50,146 nt of DNA from an uncultured Lachnospiraceae bacterium (lineage in GTDB: Bacteria > Bacillota > Clostridia > Lachnospirales > Lachnospiraceae): contig CACYMQ010000010.1 of assembly GCA_902775555.1 (NCBI GenBank), positions 1 through 50,146 on the forward strand, written 5' to 3'. Each line of letters begins with the position of its first letter. Positions within the stretch are counted from its first letter, which is position 1. This document shows positions 16,317-23,039 of the stretch, piece after piece. A model generated the notes under the pieces. The model did no database searches, was not told the DNA's origin, and saw only the letters and a list, made by a program, of their open reading frames with translations. The position numbers were made by a program, and so were the translations under genes.

Positions 16317-16491
16317 CCTTTCTCTCCCTCATGTCAGCGAAACCTGCCGCGACCATTTCCAGTGCATCATCATCGATCGGTACCGGATTGGAATCGTATC
16401 TGCCCAGGGAATCATCGATCATTCTCTGCAACGCAGAGTTCTGCTCAAACCTCTGATAATCAAAGAGAAGTTTCAGTCTTGTTTTATCCAT
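16294..16491 (-). CDS. small acidic protein coupled to the sigma factor; leader-like
   Basis: A 65-residue protein with a GGGGGAG ribosome site 7 bases before ATG 16491. The first half is helical (LFDYQRFEQNSALQRMIDDSLGRY). The second contains PIDDDALEMVAAGF, which mirrors the EISDDALDEVAGG leader motif of the neighbouring precursor peptide. It may be a second exported peptide with an AAG rather than a GG cleavage site. Alternatively it may be a small partner or anti-sigma-type regulator of the sigma factor whose start it overlaps. The family is not one I can name. Confidence 0.65.
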   Translation of the reverse strand: MDKTRLKLLFDYQRFEQNSALQRMIDDSLGRYDSNPVPIDDDALEMVAAGFADMRERKDDGQRKV

Positions 16492-16532
16492 AGATCTACT
16501 CCCCCGGTCTCACCGATACAGGCATCAGCCCG

Positions 16533-16757
16533 TCAGACCGACCGGATCCCGGACGAACCGTCATTGTAGCGGTTTCTCTGGCCGGTAGCTTTCTTGATCT
16601 CCTCGGCTGCTTTCCGTAAAACATTGTCGGGGCTTGTGTTAAACACCGCTGCTGCGCTCTTGGGTTTCAGATTATTTGTAACCGATAATCCTCCTGCCAC
16701 TTCATCAAGTGCGTCATCACTGATCTCAACCAGATCGTTCAGTTTCTTTTCTTCCAT
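16533..16757 (-). CDS. double-glycine leader precursor peptide
   Basis: A 74-residue precursor. The leader (residues 1-23) reads MEEKKLNDLVEISDDALDEV then AGG, a double-glycine motif of the kind cut by C39 peptidase-containing ABC exporters. The remaining 51 residues (starting LSVTNNLKPKS and ending NDGSSGIRSV) are hydrophilic, helix-prone and contain no Cys. A lanthipeptide or sactipeptide crosslink is therefore not possible in the core, and I see no modifying enzyme nearby. AAAGGAGG lies 8 bases before ATG 16757. The longer in-frame start at 16877 is rejected because it would span the promoter. It lies directly downstream of the two ABC exporter genes and is the likely cargo, either a bacteriocin or a signalling peptide. 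Confidence 0.8.
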   Translation of the reverse strand: MEEKKLNDLVEISDDALDEVAGGLSVTNNLKPKSAAAVFNTSPDNVLRKAAEEIKKATGQRNRYNDGSSGIRSV

Positions 16758-16848
16758 AATGCGATCCTCCTTTTGAATCCATTTTTCTCTCTCTATATGT
16801 TTATACGATGAAATCACCCCACGGGACGAAAAAAATGTATCTTTTTTT

Positions 16849-16877
16849 ATAGTATACTCAGAGCCCGCCGAAATCAA
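16849..16877 (-). promoter_or_regulatory. promoter of the precursor-peptide / sigma operon
   Basis: On the - strand, TTGATT (16877-16872) and TACTAT (16854-16849) are 17 bases apart. The -35 includes the TGA stop codon of the ABC gene upstream. This gives the precursor peptide a separate, probably stronger, transcript than the exporter genes. Confidence 0.55.
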
Positions 16878-19072
16878 GCATTCTTCGGAGAAAGATCCGG
16901 CAGCTGCCGGGCAACCAGATCGGAAAACATTCCCTTCGCTTCCATCAGCTGCTCATAGGTTCCTTCTTCCATGATCCGTCCATGCTCCAGCACCAGGATC
17001 CTGTCACAGTGCCGTATGGTGGACAGTCTGTGAGCGATCACGATCCTCGTGCACTTCAGCGCATCCAACGCCTCGGATACTTTCCTCTGTGTCTTATTGT
17101 CGAGCGCACTTGTGGCCTCGTCAAAGATCAGGAGCTTAGGCTTCGGGGCTACGGCTCTGGCGATCATAAGCCTCTGCTTCTGCCCGCCGGAGATCCCTCC
17201 CTGGCCTTCGGAGATCATGGTATTCATTCCCATGGGCATCTCACGGATGTCATCCGCGATCCCTGCGATCTCCGCAGCCTCCCACGCCTCCTCAAGCCCC
17301 AGCTGAGGCGCCGAGATCACGATATTGGAGTAGATGTCCCCCTGAAACAGACTTCCGTCCTGTGTGACCACTCCGATCTGTGACCGGAGAGACTTCAGAT
17401 CCAGTTTGGACATATCCCTGCCATCATAGTAGATCGCTCCCCGTTCCGGTTTCTCAAAACCGAGAAGAAGTCGGAGCAGCGTGGTCTTGCCGCATCCGGT
17501 GGATCCCACCAGCGCGATATACTCTCCGGGGCGGATCTTTAAGTCCATCCCGTCTACAACATAAGGGGAGGATTCCTTATACCGGAAGAAGACATTACTG
17601 AGCTCGATCCTTCCGGATAAGGAAGTAAGGACCTCCTTGTTCCCGGAGGTTTCCGGTTCCGTATTCAGGATCGGTTTTGCCATATCCAGGATCGGTTTGA
17701 TCCCTGCAACGCTGATCGCCACAGACGTCAGGGATCCGAAAGCACCCATCAGGACACCGAAGGCCGCATTAAATGCCAGATAATCCGCAGGTGACACGCC
17801 GGACTCCACCGCCCGATAATACAGGATGATGGTCGTCGCAAGGGTGATCCCGAGACTGATGGCCGGATTCACGATGAGCAGAACCGGTTTATCGTAGGTA
17901 TATCCGGCTGTTTCCGAATACTTTTTTGCCCAGCGCGCAAAAGCTCTCTTCTCCGCTCCTGCCAGCCGGATCTTCTGCATCCCCGTAATGAGAGCGAACG
18001 CAAGCCCGTCGCTCTTCGCACGGCTCTCCATGGCCAGTCTTGTGTATTTGATCTGAACCAGGGAAGAAATGACACTGACCAGCAGCGTCAGCACCACACA
18101 AAGGATCGCCGGTGTGGCAAGCGCCGGAGCAAAGCCCGTGATCTGTATCAGATACAGAAGTGAGATCAGGGCTGTAACACCTGTGTCCAGGACACTTCTG
18201 AGAAGAAGGTCCGTAAGCTCCGTAACCGCCTCGACCCGGTTGGACAACTCGCCTGAGGAATGCTCCCGGAAGAAAGCCGCCGGAAGATTCATCAGCCGCG
18301 CCATGGTCGCCGCTTCCACGGATATGGATGCTTTCGTGATGATGCGTTCCATCCCGAGACTTTTTGAGGAATCGATCAGAAGGGTGGATATGGTGACACA
18401 TATCATAAGCACCGCGCTCCCGACAAGAAAGGATATCCTGCCACTCTCCAGGACCCGTCCCGTCAGATCTCTGGTGATGTACGGCATCAGCATTCCCACC
18501 AGGGTCGCAAAGACCGTGAGCACCAGATACAGGGCGATATCCCGGACAGAGATGCAGCCCTTCATGAATTTCAACAGATCCCGCGGTCCCAGCGCCTTCT
18601 GCGGCAGCGGCCGGTAGAAGCAGATCGCTTCCCCGATAAAGAGATCCTTTGTCTTCTTCCCGACCTTGCAGTATCTGCCGGTCACCGGATCACGGAACTG
18701 ATATCCCGAGACCCTCCCCGGAAGCAATGCCACCGGAAGCCCGTCCTCCTTTCGAAAGGCCAGGAGCGGACCGAAGCTGTCCCTGTACCAGTTCCCGGCA
18801 AGATGCACATTTCTCCTCATGATCCCGTGAGGACGCATACAATACTCCAGCTGCGCCTCGGGATCCACGATCTTGTCCGGGATCTCCGCCGGCTTGTAAT
18901 GATAGTATTTCAGGATCTCTCCTATGGCTTCCCGGGTCACGATCCTCTCATCGCCTGCTATGCCGGAATCGCGCTTACCCAGCACTACGGAAGCCATGCG
19001 GAATATGGAATCTTCGAATTCCTCCTGATCCTTCTTTTTTATCTGTCTGATCTGTTCGTCAAACCAACCCAT
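16874..19072 (-). CDS. NHLM-type ABC exporter, permease/ATPase (second subunit)
   Basis: A 732-residue half-transporter. An N-terminal domain of about 170 residues (IRQIKKKDQEEFEDSIFRMA, RPHGIMRRNVHLAGNWYRDSFG) is the unusual pre-domain seen in the second ABC protein of NHLM bacteriocin systems and replaces a peptidase. The membrane domain follows (about 175-455, six predicted helices). The nucleotide-binding domain has Walker A GSTGCGKTT, signature ISGGQKQR and Walker B LLIFDEATSALD. Its start lies 11 bases after the stop of the C39-peptidase ABC gene, so the two form an operon and probably a heterodimer. It exports the double-glycine peptide encoded just downstream. Confidence 0.85.
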   Translation of the reverse strand: MGWFDEQIRQIKKKDQEEFEDSIFRMASVVLGKRDSGIAGDERIVTREAIGEILKYYHYKPAEIPDKIVDPEAQLEYCMRPHGIMRRNVHLAGNWYRDSFGPLLAFRKEDGLPVALLPGRVSGYQFRDPVTGRYCKVGKKTKDLFIGEAICFYRPLPQKALGPRDLLKFMKGCISVRDIALYLVLTVFATLVGMLMPYITRDLTGRVLESGRISFLVGSAVLMICVTISTLLIDSSKSLGMERIITKASISVEAATMARLMNLPAAFFREHSSGELSNRVEAVTELTDLLLRSVLDTGVTALISLLYLIQITGFAPALATPAILCVVLTLLVSVISSLVQIKYTRLAMESRAKSDGLAFALITGMQKIRLAGAEKRAFARWAKKYSETAGYTYDKPVLLIVNPAISLGITLATTIILYYRAVESGVSPADYLAFNAAFGVLMGAFGSLTSVAISVAGIKPILDMAKPILNTEPETSGNKEVLTSLSGRIELSNVFFRYKESSPYVVDGMDLKIRPGEYIALVGSTGCGKTTLLRLLLGFEKPERGAIYYDGRDMSKLDLKSLRSQIGVVTQDGSLFQGDIYSNIVISAPQLGLEEAWEAAEIAGIADDIREMPMGMNTMISEGQGGISGGQKQRLMIARAVAPKPKLLIFDEATSALDNKTQRKVSEALDALKCTRIVIAHRLSTIRHCDRILVLEHGRIMEEGTYEQLMEAKGMFSDLVARQLPDLSPKNA

Positions 19073-19083
19073 AGCCTTTGCTC

Positions 19084-21258
19084 CTACTCACTGGTGATAA
19101 GCTCGGTATAAACTCCGCCCTTTGCATAGAGTTCCTCATGCGTTCCGCGTTCGACTACCGTACCTTTGTCAAGAACGATGATCTCATCACAGTCCCTGAT
19201 GGTTGACAGCCGGTGCGCAATGATGATGCAGGTGATCCCCCGCGCCTTTACGGACTTGATCAGCTCATATTCCGTTTTGGCATCCAGGGCACTCGTTGCC
19301 TCATCCAGGATGATGACGGAGGGATCCTGCGCCAGTACACGGGCGATCTCGATCCTCTGTCTCTGTCCTCCGGAGAGGTCTCTGCCTCCTTCGGTCAGCT
19401 TCCCTTCGAAGCCTCCGTCCCTGGCTATGATATCATCATAGATCTGAGCATCCCTGGCAGCCAGGATCACTTCGAAATCCTCTATGGAATGATTCCACAT
19501 CCGGATATTTTCCTCGATACTGTCTTCAAAAAGCACGATGTCCTGATCGACGACCGCGACGGAACCCGTAAATACAGCCCGGTCGATCTCCTCCTGCTTC
19601 TTCCCGTCAAAAAGGATCTCCCCGCTCCAGGGCTGATACAGCCCCGAGATCAGCTTGGAAAGTGTGGACTTGCCGGAGCCGGAGCCCCCAACGAAAGCAA
19701 TACTCTGTCCCGTCTTCAGGCTCATGGAGAAATCCCGGATCAGAGGCTCGGCCAGTTTGGAATAACCGAAGGTCACATCCTTCAGCTCCAGATTTCCCTT
19801 CAGTTTGCTGTAATCCACATCCTCCAAAACAGGCTCATCCCTGTAATTCACATCCGTCGGATATTCCATCACATCCTCAACGCGTTCCATCTCGGTCCGC
19901 ATCTCCTGGATCGTCTGTCCCGCGGATACGAGCATCATGGCCGGATTCATGAAGCATGCCAGGAAGCCCTGAAATGCCAGGATGGAACCGACGGTGAATT
20001 CTCCCTGCATCGCAAGCCAAACCCCGAGGATCAGAACCGTAACATTTGCCAGGGAAGACATCAGTTCCGGGATCGTCCCGAGGATCAGATTCAGGCGGGT
20101 ATATTTCACTCTCTGGGTATTCACGGAGGCCTGGTAGCCGGCCCATTTCCGGTAATATCCGTTCTCCGCTCCGCTCGCCTTTATGGTCTCCACCATCTGG
20201 ATCCCGGATATGGTCGAAGCCGAAAGCTTTCCCTCGTCCCGCATCTGTATTCTGGTGAGATTGACCCTTTTGGTCGAAATGATCCGGGATACCAGCAGAT
20301 TGATCATGATGGTACCGATCCCCACGATGGTCAGCATTACGCTGTATCGGAGCATCACAAAGAGATAGATGAACATCATGATGGTATTGATGAGAAGCGG
20401 GGTAAAGGTATTCACCAGCGTTGCGGCGATAGAGGCATTCAGCCCCTGCCTCTGCAGGATATCACCGCCCAGGCGCTGGGAGAAGAATTCCATGGGCATC
20501 CGCAGGATCTTCCACATATAGACCCCTGACCCTACCAGATCCATCTTTCCGTTCAGCTTCATCTGATAGATACACTGAACCCACGCCGCTGTCACCTGCA
20601 GGATCAGAAGCAGGACCATGATAGTGATAAAGGGCGACAGGAGTTCCCTGTTCTCCCCCGTCAGAAGCCGGTCCACAAGAAATCTGGAGAGCACCGGATC
20701 TATGATCCCGAAGATATAGGCGATGACGGAGGATATGACGAGAAAGACGATAGCCGTCCCTGCACCCGTCAGCCGCTTTGCCGCGAAGGCCAGAGTGCTC
20801 TTTCTCTTGCCGGTGGGTTCAAATGTGTCACCCGGCTCAAAGGTAAGGCAGATCCCCGTAAATGCCCGGTCAAACTCCTCCATGGAAACCTTTACCTCTC
20901 CTCTTTCGGGATCATTCAGGAAGGCATAGTTTCCCTTAAAACCGTTTAATACCACGAAATGGTTGAAATTCCAGTGGATGATACAGGGAAATGCGATCTT
21001 CTCCCGTATGGCGGACAGTTCGCACCGGAATCCTTTGGCGATCAGGCCGTAATTTCTGGCCGCTCCCAGTATATTTTTTGCTTTTGACCCGTCACGACTC
21101 ACACCGCAGTCCGAACGAACCTGCTCCAGAGGGATCCATTTCCCGTAATAAGCCAGGATCATGGCCAGACAGGCAGCTCCGCATTCCAGAGCCTCCATCT
21201 GCATGATCACAGGGACCTTCGCTCTGCCTTTTGTGACCGGTTGTTTCCTATCCTTCAT
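19084..21258 (-). CDS. C39-peptidase-containing ABC exporter (PCAT)
   Basis: A 724-residue bifunctional exporter. Residues 15-140 are a C39 cysteine peptidase: catalytic Cys26 in ALECGAACLAMI, His100 in HWNFNHFVVL and Asp116 in FLNDPERG. A six-helix membrane domain spans about 165-440. The ATPase domain has Walker A GGSGSGKST, signature LSGGQRQR and Walker B VIILDEATSALD. It would cut leaders after a double glycine and translocate the core. It lies 9 bases downstream of the HlyD-like gene and 11 bases upstream of the second ABC gene, the standard order of NHLM bacteriocin export systems. Confidence 0.92.
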   Translation of the reverse strand: MKDRKQPVTKGRAKVPVIMQMEALECGAACLAMILAYYGKWIPLEQVRSDCGVSRDGSKAKNILGAARNYGLIAKGFRCELSAIREKIAFPCIIHWNFNHFVVLNGFKGNYAFLNDPERGEVKVSMEEFDRAFTGICLTFEPGDTFEPTGKRKSTLAFAAKRLTGAGTAIVFLVISSVIAYIFGIIDPVLSRFLVDRLLTGENRELLSPFITIMVLLLILQVTAAWVQCIYQMKLNGKMDLVGSGVYMWKILRMPMEFFSQRLGGDILQRQGLNASIAATLVNTFTPLLINTIMMFIYLFVMLRYSVMLTIVGIGTIMINLLVSRIISTKRVNLTRIQMRDEGKLSASTISGIQMVETIKASGAENGYYRKWAGYQASVNTQRVKYTRLNLILGTIPELMSSLANVTVLILGVWLAMQGEFTVGSILAFQGFLACFMNPAMMLVSAGQTIQEMRTEMERVEDVMEYPTDVNYRDEPVLEDVDYSKLKGNLELKDVTFGYSKLAEPLIRDFSMSLKTGQSIAFVGGSGSGKSTLSKLISGLYQPWSGEILFDGKKQEEIDRAVFTGSVAVVDQDIVLFEDSIEENIRMWNHSIEDFEVILAARDAQIYDDIIARDGGFEGKLTEGGRDLSGGQRQRIEIARVLAQDPSVIILDEATSALDAKTEYELIKSVKARGITCIIIAHRLSTIRDCDEIIVLDKGTVVERGTHEELYAKGGVYTELITSE

Positions 21259-21267
21259 AACTTTCCC

Positions 21268-21690
21268 TCAGTTCCCAAACAGAAACTCCAGCACCCGGGT
21301 CTTCTTATAACAGACCTTCACATTGTAAACCCCGTCAGCCATGGTGGTTTCCGCCACCGCATAGTTTTTCCCGTCCGGTCCGGTCTCGACCCGGGTGATC
21401 ACAGCGGAGCCGTCCCCGGCTTTCACTTCCATGCCTTCCTCCACCTTTGCAGCATCGGCGTCATCGTCAAAGGAAATGACCATGGTCCTGCCGCCCTTCA
21501 CCTCTCCCGTTCCGGACACATTGCTTCCGATATAAGTGAGGGCGGCCCATACAAAAAATCCCGCCAGCAGCAGGATGATGGCGATCAGCACCACCCATAC
21601 CGTCGTCTTGGTCACCTTCAGATAATCATTTAGCTGCTCCGGCGAAGAGATCCGGTCCATGCTTTTTTCTCTGTATAACTGTTCTGCCAT
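21268..21690 (-). CDS. HlyD-like secretion accessory protein (NHLM type)
   Basis: A 140-residue protein with a short cytoplasmic N-terminus (DRISSPEQLNDYLKV), one transmembrane helix at about 33-52 and an extracytoplasmic beta-rich domain (GTGEVKGGRTMVISFDDDAD, VKAGDGSAVITRVETG) resembling the lipoyl/barrel-sandwich part of HlyD proteins. It is far shorter than a full membrane-fusion protein, as usual for monoderm NHLM systems. It is the first gene of the exporter operon, with AGAGGA before the ATG and a TATAAT-like -10 at 21715-21720 next to a hairpin repeat. Confidence 0.8.
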   Translation of the reverse strand: MAEQLYREKSMDRISSPEQLNDYLKVTKTTVWVVLIAIILLLAGFFVWAALTYIGSNVSGTGEVKGGRTMVISFDDDADAAKVEEGMEVKAGDGSAVITRVETGPDGKNYAVAETTMADGVYNVKVCYKKTRVLEFLFGN

Positions 21691-21719
21691 ATGCTTGTCC
21701 TCTTATTTTCTATAATTAT

Positions 21720-21769
21720 AAAGATCCTTCGCTTCGCTCAGGATGACATGGTTGCTCAGGATGACATGG
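21720..21769. repeat. hairpin repeat cluster R3
   Basis: One full type A copy reads on the - strand (about 21720-21747) and is followed by a truncated copy (TTGCTCAGGATGACATGG, 21752-21769). It lies 30 bases upstream of the HlyD-like start codon, overlapping its likely promoter region. Confidence 0.85.
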
Positions 21770-22093
21770 TGGTTACCATAATTTTACACTTTCTTCAAAT
21801 TCCATAGCATTTTATTCATATTTCGTGGTTTTTTCTTCATAGTTCATATATATTCCTTCAAATTTTCACACTTTTTATCCTCATTCCTACACAGTTCGGA
21901 AGGAAAAAAGGTTCATGAAAATTATACCATAATATGAAAGCAGATGCCAAACAAACAATTTCCGATGTGTCCATGCCTTCAGAAAAGCACGATTTTCCGT
22001 GGTTTTTCGATTTAGGATACATAAGATCGGCTTTTGTACAATATGCTCAAATAAGTTTGTTCACTATTTTTTCATATTTATAGGGATCGCCCC

Positions 22094-22122
22094 TTGAAAA
22101 ATTGTGAACGCCGATATATAAT
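22094..22122 (+). promoter_or_regulatory. strong promoter of the pseudopilin gene, in an AT-rich intergenic region
   Basis: TTGAAA (22094-22099) and TATAAT (22117-22122) are exactly 17 bases apart. The start site would be near 22129, leaving a ~107-base 5' UTR ending in AGGGGGT before ATG 22236. The rest of the gap (21770-22235) is AT-rich with short direct repeats (TTCAAATT, GTGGTTTTT) but has no reading frame. I found no GEMM-type riboswitch core. Confidence 0.75.
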
Positions 22123-22235
22123 TTGAACGAAATATGAACAAGATATTAACAAACAAGAGATTGTATGTGAATATTCGTCAGAATTCCGTGAAATATCAGT
22201 GAACTATCGATCATCTTTTTTAGGGGGTAATAAAA

Positions 22236-22919
22236 ATGCTCAATCGTAAGCGAAATCATGTAAACAAAGGTTTCACATTGGTCGAACTGATCATAACGAT
22301 TGCGATCATCGCAGTACTTGCTTCCGTAGTCGGACTTTTCATCATCCATTATCTGGAAAGATCCAGGATCGCCGTGGATGTTCATAATGCAGCCCTGATC
22401 AGGGACGCACTGAACGTCTATCCGTTCCCCAGCGATTTCCAGGGCCGGGTCGTAAATTATACAGATCCCGAGACCGGAGATACCGAGAGCTACAAGCGTG
22501 GCTGGGTATATGTAGATAAGGATGAGATCCGCTGCTCCGACCAGAGCTGTGCACTTGCACTGATCGATGCCGGCCTTGTATATGTAAGTCCCGAAACCGC
22601 AGCCAAAATCGCTGCAAACGAGGAAGACCCCAACAGATGGTTCCCCAGCGGACCGGACGGCGACTACATCCGGAGAAGCGGTATCGACGAGTATGTATTC
22701 CGCAACAACCTGATTGTAAAGGCCAGAACAACCTGGAACACCTACCAGCTGGATGTCTATATCGACAATGCCGGAGAGATCCACCTGGGCGGCAGCGCAT
22801 CCAACGCGATCCGTACCAACGGACATGCAAAGGATAATGAGGCAGCTTCCATCTTCTCACATAAGGTCGGTTTCGAACACGCCTTCATCACTCCCATCGG
22901 CGAACAGTACAGACCGTGA
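22236..22919 (+). CDS. pseudopilin-like protein with type IV prepilin leader
   Basis: A 227-residue protein with a class III signal: MLNRKRNHVNKG, then FTLVELIITIAIIAVLASVV. Cleavage by a prepilin peptidase is expected between Gly12 and Phe13, with Glu at +5 present and a single hydrophobic helix. The globular part holds two Cys close together (IRCSDQSC) that could form a disulfide, and a DVYIDNAGEIHLGG strand region. Most pilins are 130-200 residues, so this is on the large side. No prepilin peptidase, assembly ATPase or platform gene lies within the window, so it is an orphan here and must rely on a distant system. It has its own strong promoter and a following hairpin. Confidence 0.82.
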   Translation: MLNRKRNHVNKGFTLVELIITIAIIAVLASVVGLFIIHYLERSRIAVDVHNAALIRDALNVYPFPSDFQGRVVNYTDPETGDTESYKRGWVYVDKDEIRCSDQSCALALIDAGLVYVSPETAAKIAANEEDPNRWFPSGPDGDYIRRSGIDEYVFRNNLIVKARTTWNTYQLDVYIDNAGEIHLGGSASNAIRTNGHAKDNEAASIFSHKVGFEHAFITPIGEQYRP

Positions 22920-22958
22920 TCCACAGACCATAACCATAAACAGTATATCATAACAAAG

Positions 22959-22989
22959 ACGCCCGTGCCACATCCTATGGCACGGGCGT
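22959..22989. terminator. bidirectional hairpin between convergent genes
   Basis: A perfect 12-bp stem (ACGCCCGTGCCA with TGGCACGGGCGT) has a 7-base loop. It lies 40 bases after the pseudopilin stop and 50 bases after the histidine kinase stop on the other strand. The T tracts are short on both sides, so efficiency is uncertain. Confidence 0.7.
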
Positions 22990-23039
22990 TTCCGTCACGT
23001 TGTTTCCATCATTCCATTTTCATCATTTCGTTTCTGTCA

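Noticed and set aside
16758-16877. Longer N-terminus for the precursor peptide from 16877
   Set aside because: It would be translated from DNA that contains the promoter, and AAAGGAGG clearly marks ATG 16757.
21770-22235. Possible c-di-GMP riboswitch upstream of the pseudopilin
   Set aside because: Considered because of the nearby GGDEF/EAL genes, but no GEMM-type conserved core or matching stem arrangement could be found.
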